Shown here piece by piece: positions 1 to 8,721 of a stretch of 64,000 nucleotides of DNA. The position numbers and the translations under genes were made by a program. Every line of letters starts with the position of its first letter. Position 1 is the stretch's first letter. Below the pieces are notes generated by a model. It worked only from the letters and a program-made list of their open reading frames with translations, did no database searches and had not been told where the DNA came from. The stretch is from Sphingomonas oryzagri. GTDB taxonomy: Bacteria; Pseudomonadota; Alphaproteobacteria; Sphingomonadales; Sphingomonadaceae. The stretch covers positions 1,173,208-1,237,207 of the forward strand of contig NZ_JARYGZ010000001.1 in the NCBI RefSeq assembly GCF_029906645.1, written 5' to 3'.

Positions 1-960
1 ATCGACCGGCTGAAGAAATTTGACTGGCCGGGCCTTCTGTTCGTCGCGACCGGATGGGGCAGCCTGACAATCGTGTTCGAACAAGGCGACCGGTTGGACT
101 GGTTCAACTCGCCGCTGATCATCGTGCTCACGCTTCTGGCCGCTGTCTCGCTTCCCGCTCTCTTCATCTCCGAGCGCTTCGCTAAGGTGCCGTTGATGAA
201 GTTCAGCCTGCTGAAGGAAGGCAACCTCGCTTATCCGGTGCTGACGCTGATCCTGTTCCTCGTGCTGGCCCTTACCGCCAGTACGGTGCCGGTGAGCTTT
301 CTCGAGCAGGTTCAGGGCTACAAGCCGCTGCAGGCGCACACGGTCACTTTGATCGTCGCTTTACCGCAATTCGTGCTGCTGCCGCTGACCGCGTGGATCC
401 TCGATCACCGTCACATTGACGCGCGTTGGGTGAATACCACCGGCTATGTGCTCGTCATCGTCGCGTGCCTGGGCTGCGCCCAGCTTACCAGCAGCTGGAA
501 TCGCGACCAATTCTACCTGTGGCAGATCGTCCAGTCGGTCGGCTTCGCCTTCATCGTGATGCCGATCCTGATGATCGCGACCAATGCCATCGAGGTCGAC
601 GAAGCGCCCTACGGCTCGGCGCTCGTCAACACGCCGCGCGCCGTGGCCGAGGGGATCGGCGTCTGGGCGATCGAACTTATCGCGCGGTGGCGCGGTGGCC
701 TGCATCGCGATCGCATTGTCGATCTGGTCGGCCAGAACAGGCTGACGCTTGAACAGCTCCACCTCCTTCCCACGACGGCGACCGAAGGGCCCGACACCGT
801 CTATGCTACGATCAATGGGGAGATCACGCGTCAGGTCGCGACGCTGACGACCATCGACACCTATGTTCTGCTGGGATCGATCGCGATCGTGCTGATGATC
901 GCGCTCTGGACGATACCCCACCGCACCTATCCGCCGCGCATCGCGCTGGCCGAGAGTTGA
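1..960 (+). CDS. DHA2-family MFS drug efflux pump, C-terminal part (5' end outside window)
   Basis: The reading frame is open from the first base and ends at 960, so about 319 C-terminal residues are present. The protein is very hydrophobic, with repeated 20-residue membrane segments (for example around window bases 110-170, 230-300 and 500-590), as expected for the second half of a 14-helix EmrB/QacA-type proton antiporter of the inner membrane. The stop is followed after 7 bases by a HlyD-type adaptor and then a NodT-type outer-membrane factor, which is the usual context of tripartite EmrAB-type export of toxic hydrophobic compounds. The family call rests on hydrophobicity and context. The substrate is unknown, and the missing N-terminal half prevents a finer call. 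Confidence 0.85.
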   Translation: MDRLKKFDWPGLLFVATGWGSLTIVFEQGDRLDWFNSPLIIVLTLLAAVSLPALFISERFAKVPLMKFSLLKEGNLAYPVLTLILFLVLALTASTVPVSFLEQVQGYKPLQAHTVTLIVALPQFVLLPLTAWILDHRHIDARWVNTTGYVLVIVACLGCAQLTSSWNRDQFYLWQIVQSVGFAFIVMPILMIATNAIEVDEAPYGSALVNTPRAVAEGIGVWAIELIARWRGGLHRDRIVDLVGQNRLTLEQLHLLPTTATEGPDTVYATINGEITRQVATLTTIDTYVLLGSIAIVLMIALWTIPHRTYPPRIALAES

Positions 961-967
961 GGACCCC

Positions 968-2077
968 ATGGCCGACGACGATAAGCAGGACAAGGACGAC
1001 AAGAAGGCGGATGAGCCGCCGAAGGCACGCTGGCCATGGATCTTGGCCGGCATCGTTGTCGTCGTTTTCGTGATCGTGATCCTGCTGATCGTGTTCTTGC
1101 CCCATCGGCGGGTCCGGACCGACGATGCTTATGTCACCGCGCATTACACGATGCTGGCGCCGCGGGTCGCCGGGCAGATCGACAGCGTGCGGGTCGACGA
1201 CAACCAGCCGGTCCACGCCGGCGATCTCGTCGCGACGATCGATCCCCGCGATCTCCAGACGGCGCTCCAGCAGGCCCTGGCCAATCGCGAGAGCGACAGG
1301 GCACGCGTCGACCAGGCGAGCGCGCAGGTGGCCCGCCAGCCGGCCCTGATTGCCCAAGCAGCGGCGCAGGTTTCAAGCGCGAGAGCGAAACTCGCGCTGG
1401 CTGAGGCCGACCAGCGGCGCTACGCCAATCTCGCGACCAGCGGTGCCGGCACGTATCAGCAGCACCAGCAGGCCGATGCCAATCTTCGGGATGCGCAGGC
1501 CAGCGTCGCCGAGGCCGAGGCCGAGCTTTCAAGCCAGCGCCATCAGCTCGACGGACTGAAAGCGGATCGCGAGGCAGCGGTCGCGCAGGTCGCTCGAGAC
1601 GACGCCGCGATCGCGCAGTCGAAGCTCAATCTGGACTATACATACATCGTCGCCCCTATCGACGGCACGATCGCGCAGAAATCGGTGCAGGTCGGCAATC
1701 AGGTGACGCCAGGCGCGCCACTGATGGCGCTGGTGCCGCTGCACGACGCCTTCATCATTGCCAATTTTCGAGAGTTGGAACTACGTCACATGCGGCCCGG
1801 CCAGCACGCACGCATCCATCTCGACGCCTACGACACCGTGCTCAACGGCGTGGTGGCTAGTCTTCCGCCGTCGTCGGGCGCGACCTTCTCGCCCATCCCG
1901 CCCAATAACGCGACGGGCAACTTCACCAAGATCGTGCAGCGCCTGCCAGTCAAGATCGTGCCGCTTCCCAACCAGCCCCTTGCCCGCCTGATGCGCGCGG
2001 GCATGTCTGTGGAGGTGACGGTCGACACCCAGCTCTACGACGTGGTCGGCGCCCATCGCCGCCAGGCTCCGCAATGA
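968..2077 (+). CDS. HlyD/EmrA-family membrane fusion (periplasmic adaptor) protein
   Basis: This 369-residue protein has an acidic and basic cytoplasmic N-terminus, one membrane anchor at about residues 23-43, the EmrA-like segment RVRTDDAYVTAHY, two biotinyl-lipoyl half motifs (near IDSVRVDDNQPVHAGD and YIVAPIDGTIAQ) and a long alanine/glutamine-rich coiled-coil hairpin between them. Such proteins bridge the inner-membrane MFS pump to an outer-membrane channel in the periplasm. A GAGG ribosome site lies 5 bases before the ATG. It follows the pump by 7 bases and overlaps the next gene by 4 (ATGA), so the three are very likely co-transcribed. Confidence 0.93.
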   Translation: MADDDKQDKDDKKADEPPKARWPWILAGIVVVVFVIVILLIVFLPHRRVRTDDAYVTAHYTMLAPRVAGQIDSVRVDDNQPVHAGDLVATIDPRDLQTALQQALANRESDRARVDQASAQVARQPALIAQAAAQVSSARAKLALAEADQRRYANLATSGAGTYQQHQQADANLRDAQASVAEAEAELSSQRHQLDGLKADREAAVAQVARDDAAIAQSKLNLDYTYIVAPIDGTIAQKSVQVGNQVTPGAPLMALVPLHDAFIIANFRELELRHMRPGQHARIHLDAYDTVLNGVVASLPPSSGATFSPIPPNNATGNFTKIVQRLPVKIVPLPNQPLARLMRAGMSVEVTVDTQLYDVVGAHRRQAPQ

Positions 2078-3492
2078 AGCTGCTGCTTGGCGCGACCGTG
2101 CTGCTGTCCGGCTGCACCGTCGGGCCGAACTTCGAACGACCCAAAGTCGAAACGGCATCCACCTATGGCAGTCAGCCGCAGGACGTGGCGAGCCGCACCT
2201 ATGGCGGTGAGGTGGATACCCGCTGGTGGACGAGCTTCGGCGATCCCGAACTGACCGCGCTGGTCGATCGCCTCGCCAAGCAAAATCTCGATCTCCAGCA
2301 GGCTGCCGAGCGGATCGGCCAGTCGCGGGCGCAGCGCACGATTGCCGCGTCGCAAGGCCTACCGCACATCGATGGTGACGCGAAATATACGCGCAAACGC
2401 CAAAGCGCGAATGGCGAGGCCTCGCTGGAGGAGCCGGTGCCGGGCGCTCCGCTCGAATATGATCTCTACCAGCCGCAACTGCAGGCAAGCTGGGAACTCG
2501 ATCTGTTCGGCAAGGTTCGCCGCACGGTCGAGGCTGCGAACGCGCGCACCGAAGCGGCGATCGAGGCACGCAACGGCATCGCGCTTTCGGCCATCGCCGA
2601 ACTTGCGCAGGATTATATGCAACTGCGCCAGTTGCAGACGCAGGAGGCAGTGCTGCGCCGCAATCTGGCCGCCGCGGACGACCGCGTGGCGCTAACTCGC
2701 AATCGCTTCGCCAATGGCGTCGCGACAACACTCGACGTCGCCCAGGCCGAGGCCGAGAGCGCCGCCATTGCGCAGAGCATGCCGGACCTGCGCAATCGCG
2801 AGGCAGCAATGGCCAACGCGATCGCGTTGCTGCTCGCCGAACCGCCCCGCGCTCTCACCGACGAGCTCGGCCGTCCGGCGACGCAGCCGTTGGTCCCACC
2901 GGCCGTGCCGGTAGGCCTGCCTGGCGAGCTGATGCGCCGACGCCCCGACATTCGTCAGGCCGAAGCGCAACTCCACGCCGCGACCGCGGAGACCGGCGTC
3001 GCTGTCGCCAGCTTCTTCCCGTCGATCAACCTGATGGGCAATTTCGGCTTCGAGAGCCTGGGTCTCGGCAGCCTGTTCAACTGGTCGTCGCGGGCCTTCG
3101 CGGTCGGACCGACCATCTCGTTGCCCTTTTTCGAAGGCGGCCGCCTCAAGGGCAATCTCGAATTGCGCAAATCCGAGCAGCGCGAGGCGGCAATCGCCTA
3201 CCACTCCGCCGTTCTGGCGGCTTGGCACGATGTCGATAACGCGCTCACCGCCTACGCCGAGGCACAGCATGGCGGACAGGCCGCCGCCGCCACGCTGGCG
3301 GCAGATCGGCGAGCACTGGCGGCAGCTGAGGATCGGCAGCGACAGGGCATTGCGACCATGCTCGATGTCGTGACGGCGCAGCAGGCGGTCTATCGCGCGG
3401 AGGACACCGTCACGCAGTCGCAGGGCCAGATCGAGGTTTCGCTGGTGACGCTCTACAAGGCGCTCGGCGGGGGATGGGAGATGGCCTCGTAG
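2074..3492 (+). CDS. NodT-family outer-membrane efflux lipoprotein
   Basis: The 472-residue product starts with a lipoprotein signal (LLSGCTVGPNFERP), with Cys at residue 14 as the probable acylated residue, followed by the TVGPNF signature of NodT/OprM-type factors. Two OEP repeats follow, including the LRRRPDIRQAEAQL-like motif (here LMRRRPDIRQAEAQL) and the ending LYKALGGGWE typical of this family. It forms the trimeric outer-membrane/periplasmic channel of a tripartite pump. Its ATG overlaps the adaptor stop (ATGA), indicating translational coupling. A second NodT gene of the same type lies at 45249. Confidence 0.93.
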   Translation: MKLLLGATVLLSGCTVGPNFERPKVETASTYGSQPQDVASRTYGGEVDTRWWTSFGDPELTALVDRLAKQNLDLQQAAERIGQSRAQRTIAASQGLPHIDGDAKYTRKRQSANGEASLEEPVPGAPLEYDLYQPQLQASWELDLFGKVRRTVEAANARTEAAIEARNGIALSAIAELAQDYMQLRQLQTQEAVLRRNLAAADDRVALTRNRFANGVATTLDVAQAEAESAAIAQSMPDLRNREAAMANAIALLLAEPPRALTDELGRPATQPLVPPAVPVGLPGELMRRRPDIRQAEAQLHAATAETGVAVASFFPSINLMGNFGFESLGLGSLFNWSSRAFAVGPTISLPFFEGGRLKGNLELRKSEQREAAIAYHSAVLAAWHDVDNALTAYAEAQHGGQAAAATLAADRRALAAAEDRQRQGIATMLDVVTAQQAVYRAEDTVTQSQGQIEVSLVTLYKALGGGWEMAS

Positions 3493-3666
3493 ACCGATAT
3501 CTGGCCTTTTCTCCGGGTCGGACGGGCTGTCGAATTCGACATGGGCTGACTGGAAAACGGGCTAACCCTCGATAAATCCGAAATTTTCCGGGGCCGCATG
3601 CATCGGGCTCGACCGAACGATCACGTTCGTCGTGCGTTAGCGCCGCACAGGAAAAGGAGATTGGCC

Positions 3667-4149
3667 ATGAAGGCATTGATAATCGGCGTCGCCGCTGCGG
3701 CGCTCGCGACGACGGCTGCGGTCGGCGAAACACCTTCCAAGGCGGAATTCGTCGGCAAGGCCGGTGCTTCCGATACGTTTGAGATCGACTCGGCGCGTCT
3801 GATGGTCACGTCCCAGAATCCATCGATCAAGGCCTTTGCCACGCAAATGATCACGGATCACTCGAAGAGCACCAAGATGGTCCAGAGTGCTGCTCGCCTC
3901 GATCACGTCGCTCTCAAGAAACCGTCGATGAGCGTCGGCCAACGCAAGGACCTCTCCGCGTTGAAAGCGGTCCCTGCGGGCAAGACCAAGGACGATCTCT
4001 ACGTGAAGCAACAGAAGGCGGCTCATGACGATGCGCATGCGCTGATGGAGGATTATGCGGCGAATGGTACCGGCAGGCACCTCAAGGCCGCTGCCGGGAA
4101 GATCGCGCCGGTGGTAGAGAAGCACCAGTCGATGCTCTCCTCGATGTGA
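3667..4149 (+). CDS. DUF4142 exported protein
   Basis: The chosen ATG has a strong AAGGAGA site 8 bases upstream; a longer frame starting at 3598 has no such site. The 160-residue product has a Sec signal peptide (LIIGVAAAALATTAAVGE) and then an all-helical DUF4142 domain with the typical FVGKAGASDTFEIDSARL and IKAFATQMITDHSKS stretches, ending with a helix rich in His and Ser. DUF4142 proteins are ferritin-like helical bundles in the periplasm and are often found among stress genes; their biochemical role is unknown. The next gene starts 14 bases downstream, so the two may be co-transcribed. Confidence 0.88.
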   Translation: MKALIIGVAAAALATTAAVGETPSKAEFVGKAGASDTFEIDSARLMVTSQNPSIKAFATQMITDHSKSTKMVQSAARLDHVALKKPSMSVGQRKDLSALKAVPAGKTKDDLYVKQQKAAHDDAHALMEDYAANGTGRHLKAAAGKIAPVVEKHQSMLSSM

Positions 4150-4163
4150 CCGAGGGCGATCGG

Positions 4164-4607
4164 ATGGACGGAGGCGCGCACGATAAGATCGCGGTGAGTG
4201 CGCGCCACCTGGACCGGAGCGCGGAAAAGCAGGTCGACAGCGCCGACCGGCGCACAGAACTCGCCGCCGATCGGACGATATTGGCAGCGGAGCGAACCTA
4301 TGCGGCGTGGGTCCGCACAGGTCTCGCGGCGCTCGCATCGGGCATCGGTGCACGTGCGCTGCTCGAAGGGACCGTGCCGCACTGGATGGTGGGGGCCACC
4401 GGGAGCGTACTCGTCCTTTTCAGCGCCTTCTGCTTTGTAGCGGCGGTCTGGCGCGAAATGGAACCGGGTGCCCCGCCGCCCAAGCCGGATACACGTCGGC
4501 TACCGTCCGCGCTGCTCGTCGTCGTCAACGGATTCCTGATGATCGTTGCACTCGCCGCTCTCGTTGGAATCTGGTCAACGCACGTCCCCACTGCGCTGCA
4601 TCGATAG
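4164..4607 (+). CDS. DUF202 (YidH-like) small membrane protein
   Basis: The product is about 147 residues from ATG 4164; a GTG at 4146 overlapping the previous stop is the alternative start. The segment TELAADRTILAAERTYAAWVRTGLA, whose core is LAxxRTxLAxxRTxxAWxRT, is the DUF202 signature. Three membrane helices follow (about residues 50-70, 77-97 and 118-138). Proteins of this family are small inner-membrane proteins of unknown function (YidH/YidG type). Its position directly after the DUF4142 gene suggests a shared stress-related transcript. Confidence 0.85.
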   Translation: MDGGAHDKIAVSARHLDRSAEKQVDSADRRTELAADRTILAAERTYAAWVRTGLAALASGIGARALLEGTVPHWMVGATGSVLVLFSAFCFVAAVWREMEPGAPPPKPDTRRLPSALLVVVNGFLMIVALAALVGIWSTHVPTALHR

Positions 4608-4638
4608 TGACCGTCGACGGCTTCGATCGTCGCCGCAT

Positions 4639-4932
4639 TCAGCCGTTGCCGTTGCGGCGGCGGGTTTCCCAGCCCTTGCGAGCTGCTGCCGAGCGCTGCT
4701 CCGGCGAGCCGGACTTGTGCGCCTTGCCGCCGCGCGACGAGGCGCTGTGATTGTCCTTTTTGCCGCGACCAGAACCGGACTTGTTGCCGCCGCCGGATTC
4801 CTTGTTCACCGTCGCCCAGGCGCGCGCCTCGGCTTCCTTCTTGGGAGTGCCGCGCTTCTCGTAGCCTTGCTCGATATGCTCGGCCTTGCGCTTCTGCTTG
4901 GTCGTATAGCTGCTCTTATCGCCACGGGGCAT
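4639..4932 (-). CDS. Small basic KGG-type stress protein (often labelled 'plasmid stabilization protein')
   Basis: This 97-residue, highly charged, cysteine-free protein contains RKAEHIEQGYEKRGTPKKEA, AWATVNKESGGG and a C-terminal SRGGKAHKSGS...AARKGWETRRRN module related to Gly-rich stress-induced KGG repeats. The database label 'plasmid stabilization' for this family has no obvious functional basis here. It is the last gene of a minus-strand run, 17 bases after the SDR gene. A paralogue with most residues identical is at 20980-21273. It is probably intrinsically disordered and nucleic-acid binding (inference from composition). Confidence 0.8.
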   Translation of the reverse strand: MPRGDKSSYTTKQKRKAEHIEQGYEKRGTPKKEAEARAWATVNKESGGGNKSGSGRGKKDNHSASSRGGKAHKSGSPEQRSAAARKGWETRRRNGNG

Positions 4933-4949
4933 CGTCGCTCTCCCTGTCC

Positions 4950-5843
4950 TCAGGCCACGCCCGCCCCGCCAGTCACACCATAAACCTCGCCGCTGATGTA
5001 GCTCCCCTCCTGGCTCGCCAGCAGGACGTAAACGGGCGCCAGCTCGACCGGTTGCCCCGGCCGGCCGAAGGCGCTGCCCTCTCCGAATTTCCGGACCTTC
5101 TCCTGCGGCTGGCCACCGCTCGGCTGGAGCACGGTCCAGACCGGGCCGGGCGCCACGACATTGGCGCGGATGCCTTTCTCGATCAGCTGTTTGGCGAGTG
5201 CCTGGGTGTAGGCGACGATCCCGGCCTTGGTCGTCGCATAGTCGAGCAGGATGGCGGACGGATCATAGGCCTGCACGGAGGCGGTGGTGATCACCGAGGC
5301 ACCCGCCTCCAGATGGGGCACAGCCGTTTGGACGATCCAGTGCATCGCATAGAGATTGGTCTTGAGCGTGCGATCGAAATCCTCCGACGAAAGCTCTTCG
5401 ACGCTCTCGCGATATTGCTGGCGCCCGGCGTTGATCACCAGGATGTCGAGACCGCCAAGATCAGACACCGCTTTTTCGACCATGTCACGGCACCAGGCCT
5501 CGTCGGTGATGTCCCCGGGCAGTGCGACCGCCTTGTGGCCATCCGCCTCGATGAGTTTCACGACTTCTTGCGCATCCTGCTCCTCGTCGGCGAGATAGGA
5601 GATGGCGACATCGGCGCCTTCGCGCGCGAAGGCGATGGCGGCCGCCCGGCCGATGCCGCTGTCGCCACCCGTGACCAGAGCCTTGCGACCGGCGAGCTTG
5701 CCCGAGCCTTTGTAGCTCGTCTCGCCATGATCAGGTTTTGGGTCCATCTCGCGCGCAAGGCCCGGCGCGTCCTGGGGCTGCTCGGGAAATGGCGGTCGGG
5801 GATATTGCGCGCGCGGATCCTGCTTGGTCAGGCGATCGGGCAT
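4950..5843 (-). CDS. SDR-family NAD(P)-dependent oxidoreductase
   Basis: The 297-residue product begins at an ATG with GGAGAA 4-5 bases upstream; longer in-frame extensions run into the neighbouring gene and lack such a site. It has the N-terminal extension (about 45 residues, Pro-rich) seen in the YhdF/YghA-type 'general stress protein 39' SDR group, the cofactor motif TGGDSGIG at 58-65, NAG at 138-140, catalytic Ser189, Tyr202 and Lys206 (YATTK). The substrate is not evident from sequence. It lies in a five-gene minus-strand operon with an alcohol dehydrogenase, a flavodoxin-like oxidoreductase and a hydrolase, a typical stress or aldehyde-detoxification set. Confidence 0.92.
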   Translation of the reverse strand: MPDRLTKQDPRAQYPRPPFPEQPQDAPGLAREMDPKPDHGETSYKGSGKLAGRKALVTGGDSGIGRAAAIAFAREGADVAISYLADEEQDAQEVVKLIEADGHKAVALPGDITDEAWCRDMVEKAVSDLGGLDILVINAGRQQYRESVEELSSEDFDRTLKTNLYAMHWIVQTAVPHLEAGASVITTASVQAYDPSAILLDYATTKAGIVAYTQALAKQLIEKGIRANVVAPGPVWTVLQPSGGQPQEKVRKFGEGSAFGRPGQPVELAPVYVLLASQEGSYISGEVYGVTGGAGVA

Positions 5844-5871
5844 GGCTTTCTCCATAGTCGTCCGCGGGCGT

Positions 5872-6468
5872 TCAGCCCGGATAGCTGTTGTCCCTGAGCA
5901 GGCTGGCGAGATGCACCGCGTTGGACGCGACCATCTTCGCGGTCTTGGCGACCATCTTCGGCGTCTCATCCAGGTCCTTGAAGTCGGTCGATCCCATCGC
6001 CTCGCCGACCCAGTAGCAGGCGGCGACGGCCGGGATCGTCCAGCCGACATCGTTGAGCGCCTGGAAGATCTGGGCCGAGGCGAAGTGGGCGCCGTCCTCG
6101 TTGCCGACGATCGCGGCGACAGCGACCTTGCCGTAGCTTGGCATGCGGCCCTGATCGTCGGTTTCCTCGAGGAAGGCGTCCATGCGCTCCATCACGCGTT
6201 TGGCGACGCTGCCTGCCGAGCCCATCCAGATCGGCGTGCCGAGGATCAGGATGTCGGCCGCCAGGATCTTCTCCCTTATATGCGGCCAGTCGTCACCGTC
6301 GCCCTCGTCCGAGGTGACACCGGGGCGTATGTCAAAGGCGGCGGCGCGAACCGTCTCGGCGACCGTCGCGCCCTTCGCCTCGAACTCCTTGGCGAGGACA
6401 GCGATCATCGCGTCGGTGGAGCTTTCGCCGTTCGCCTTGAGCGTGCAGTTGACCGGTTGGACGAGCAT
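5872..6468 (-). CDS. Flavodoxin-family NAD(P)H-dependent FMN oxidoreductase
   Basis: The start at 6468 is preceded by GGAGACAAAGCC and gives 198 residues; an upstream frame to 6510 overlaps nothing useful. The pattern is that of flavodoxin-like reductases: an N-terminal beta strand followed by the phosphate loop region (LKANGESSTDAM, Ser/Thr-rich FMN loop), the central ADILILGTPIWMGSAGSVAK segment and KVAVAAIVGNEDGAH. Such proteins reduce quinones or flavin substrates with NAD(P)H in the cytosol. It sits between the alcohol dehydrogenase gene (52-base gap) and the SDR gene (28-base gap) in the same operon. Confidence 0.85.
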   Translation of the reverse strand: MLVQPVNCTLKANGESSTDAMIAVLAKEFEAKGATVAETVRAAAFDIRPGVTSDEGDGDDWPHIREKILAADILILGTPIWMGSAGSVAKRVMERMDAFLEETDDQGRMPSYGKVAVAAIVGNEDGAHFASAQIFQALNDVGWTIPAVAACYWVGEAMGSTDFKDLDETPKMVAKTAKMVASNAVHLASLLRDNSYPG

Positions 6469-6520
6469 GGCTTTGTCTCCGTTGAGTATGTTCTCGCGGG
6501 CTTGGCACACCCATTGGCGA

Positions 6521-7660
6521 TCAGGCCGCCGGCTTCAGCACCACTTTGGTCCAGCCATCGTCGCGAGCATCGAAATGCTTGTAGGCATCTGGCGCCTGGT
6601 CGAGCGGCAGCCGGTGCGAGATGATCTGGGAGGGTTTGGCCCGCCCATGCTCGATGAGGTTCATCAGCCGCCGGTTGTAATGCTTCACGTTGCACTGGCC
6701 GGTGCCGATCGTCTGGCCCTTGAACCACAGGCTGCCGAAGTCGAACGCGATCTTGCCCTCCTTCTGGAGATCTTCAGGCGCGTTCGGATCCTCGGGGATG
6801 AAGACGCCGACGACGCCGATGCCGCCGGTGGCCTTCGTGCTCTGCACCAGGCAGTTCATCGTGTAGTTGCTGCGCTCCTTGCCGTGCCGGTCGCAGCACT
6901 GATAACCGACGGCCTCCACGCCACGGTCGGTGCCCCGGCCGTCGGTCGCATCGAGGATCTGCTGGACGGGATCGCCCTTGCGCATATCGATGGGGATCGC
7001 GCCAATCGCCTCGGCGAGCTTGAGGCGATCGTCGTGGGCATCAACCACGAAGATCTGGGAGGCGCCTCGGATCTCGGCCGAATGCGCTGCCATCAGACCG
7101 ACCGGACCAGCGCCGTATATCGCGATGCTCTCGCCGGGCAGCAAACCGGACAGCTCGACGCCGTGCCAGCCGGTTGGGAAGATGTCGGAGAGCATGACAT
7201 AGTCATCCTCTTTCTCCTGAGCGTCCTCGGGCAGCTTCAGGCAGTTGAAGTCCGCATAGGGCACGCGCAGCATTTCGGCCTGGCCGCCCTGCCACGGTCC
7301 CATCTCGGCAAAGCCGTAAGCGGCGCCAGCGGCGCCGGGATTGGTTGTCAGGCAGAAGCCGGTAAGCCCCTTCTCACAATTCTCGCAGAAGCCGCAGCCG
7401 ACGTTGAAGGGCATGCAGACCCGGTCGCCTTTTTTGATGCGATCGACGCCCGCACCGACCTCGATCACTTCACCGAGATTTTCGTGGCCGAAGACCTTCC
7501 CCTTTTCGAAGCTGGTGCGCCCTTCGTACATGTGCAGGTCCGACCCGCAGATGTTGGTCGTGGTCAGCCGGATGATCACATCGGTCGGTTTCTCGATCTT
7601 GGGATCGTCGATGGTGTCGACGGAAACGTCCTTGGGTCCGTTGTAGACGACGGCCTTCAT
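6521..7660 (-). CDS. Zinc-dependent alcohol dehydrogenase, glutathione-independent formaldehyde dehydrogenase-like
   Basis: The 379-residue product is a medium-chain dehydrogenase with the catalytic zinc site TTNICGSDLHMYEGR and GHE (GHENLGEV), the structural-zinc cysteines of GCGFCENCEKGLTGFC, and the NAD-binding GAGPVGLMAAHSAEIRGA. The insertion VGYQCCDRHGKERSNYT is characteristic of the FdhA-type formaldehyde dismutase/dehydrogenase subgroup. It probably oxidises formaldehyde or other aldehydes and alcohols in the cytosol without glutathione (family knowledge). It is the second gene of the operon, 25 bases after the hydrolase. Confidence 0.92.
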   Translation of the reverse strand: MKAVVYNGPKDVSVDTIDDPKIEKPTDVIIRLTTTNICGSDLHMYEGRTSFEKGKVFGHENLGEVIEVGAGVDRIKKGDRVCMPFNVGCGFCENCEKGLTGFCLTTNPGAAGAAYGFAEMGPWQGGQAEMLRVPYADFNCLKLPEDAQEKEDDYVMLSDIFPTGWHGVELSGLLPGESIAIYGAGPVGLMAAHSAEIRGASQIFVVDAHDDRLKLAEAIGAIPIDMRKGDPVQQILDATDGRGTDRGVEAVGYQCCDRHGKERSNYTMNCLVQSTKATGGIGVVGVFIPEDPNAPEDLQKEGKIAFDFGSLWFKGQTIGTGQCNVKHYNRRLMNLIEHGRAKPSQIISHRLPLDQAPDAYKHFDARDDGWTKVVLKPAA

Positions 7661-7685
7661 GGGCTCTCTCCTTGGGTCGCTGCGC

Positions 7686-8507
7686 TCAGAGCGCGATGAA
7701 GTTCAGCAGGTCGCTGGTCAGGCGATCGGGCGCGGTCGCGAAGAGGCCGTGGGGCTCGCCCTCATATTCCAGGAAGTTCGCGTGAGGTATGCCCCTGGCG
7801 GCCGCGCGGCCGGCGGCATCGATCGGAACGGTCTTGTCGCTGGTACCGTGAATGATGAGCGTCGGCATCGTGAAGGAGGCGAGATCGGGCCGGAAATCGG
7901 TGCGGCCGAACGCGTCGACGCAATCGATCGTCGCCTTGGGGCTGGCCATCACGGCCAGCTGGAACGTCCAGTCGAGCAGCGCCGAACTCACCGGGCTCGA
8001 CACCATGCCGACGCCGTAAAATTGCTTGGCAAAGGTCTGGAGGAAGTCGAACCGGTCCTTGCGGATATTCTGCTTCATCTCCTCGAAGACCGAGGCATCG
8101 ACGCCATCCTCGTTGCTGTCGTCCTTGAGAAGATAGGGCACGACCGAGGAGATGAGCGCAGCCTTGGCGACGCGCTCCGGACCATGGCGCGAGAGATAGC
8201 GCGCGATCTCGCCACCACCCATGGAAAAGCCGACCAGCGTGGCGCCGCGGACATCACCCGCCTCGAGAACAGTCGCGAGGTCGTCGGCGAAGGTATCGTA
8301 GTCGTAGGGGCCGACCGGATGTCCCGATTGTCCGAAGCCACGGCGGTCGTAGGTGATCACGCGGTGGCCCGCTTCGAGCAGTGCGAGCGTCTGATATTCG
8401 AACATGTCGCCGGTCAATGGCCAGCCATGAATCAGGACGACGGGAGCGCCCGAGCCGGTGTCCTTGACGTGCAGGTTCGTTCCGTCGCGCGCCTGGGCGA
8501 AGGGCAT
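7686..8507 (-). CDS. Alpha/beta hydrolase, non-haem haloperoxidase/esterase-like
   Basis: This 273-residue alpha/beta hydrolase has the oxyanion segment VVLIHGWPLTGD, the nucleophile elbow GFSMGG with Ser95, and the C-terminal IIHGTSDKTVP and YEGEPHGLF regions that supply the acid and His of the triad. RRGFGQSG is typical of cofactor-free haloperoxidase-like esterases. It is the first gene of a five-gene minus-strand operon (hydrolase, ADH, flavodoxin-like, SDR, KGG-type). A candidate EcfG promoter lies at 8537-8561, with a predicted start about 20 bases before the ATG. The true substrate cannot be told. Confidence 0.9.
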   Translation of the reverse strand: MPFAQARDGTNLHVKDTGSGAPVVLIHGWPLTGDMFEYQTLALLEAGHRVITYDRRGFGQSGHPVGPYDYDTFADDLATVLEAGDVRGATLVGFSMGGGEIARYLSRHGPERVAKAALISSVVPYLLKDDSNEDGVDASVFEEMKQNIRKDRFDFLQTFAKQFYGVGMVSSPVSSALLDWTFQLAVMASPKATIDCVDAFGRTDFRPDLASFTMPTLIIHGTSDKTVPIDAAGRAAARGIPHANFLEYEGEPHGLFATAPDRLTSDLLNFIAL

Positions 8508-8536
8508 GGCATCTCTCCTTGGGATCGAGATGTCTG

Positions 8537-8561
8537 AACAGACGGGCCGGTTGGCCGTTCC
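8537..8561 (-). promoter_or_regulatory. Candidate EcfG (general stress sigma factor) promoter for the hydrolase operon
   Basis: On the minus strand GGAAC (8561-8557) is followed after exactly 16 bases by TGTT (8540-8537), matching the alphaproteobacterial EcfG consensus GGAAC-N16/17-nGTT. It lies 30 bases before the start codon of the hydrolase gene. Seen in sequence; use by EcfG is inference. Confidence 0.5.
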
Positions 8562-8670
8562 TGAGAAATCCAGCTTTTTCCGTCGCTTTTACCTGGATCA
8601 ATGTGCGCCTGCGCTCATCCGATCGTTCCCGGCGACCAGCGGATCAGAGAGCCATCTTCCGCGCGAAAAT

Positions 8671-8696
8671 GGAACGTCGCCGCAGGCTGGCCGGTT
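8671..8696 (+). promoter_or_regulatory. Candidate EcfG promoter for the catalase-like gene
   Basis: GGAAC (8671-8675), 17 bases, then GGTT (8693-8696) matches the EcfG consensus and lies 25 bases before the catalase-like ATG at 8722. It is divergent from the similar site at 8537-8561, so one intergenic region would drive both transcripts. Confidence 0.55.
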
Positions 8697-8721
8697 GTGG
8701 TGATTCGCCGAGGAGATCCAC

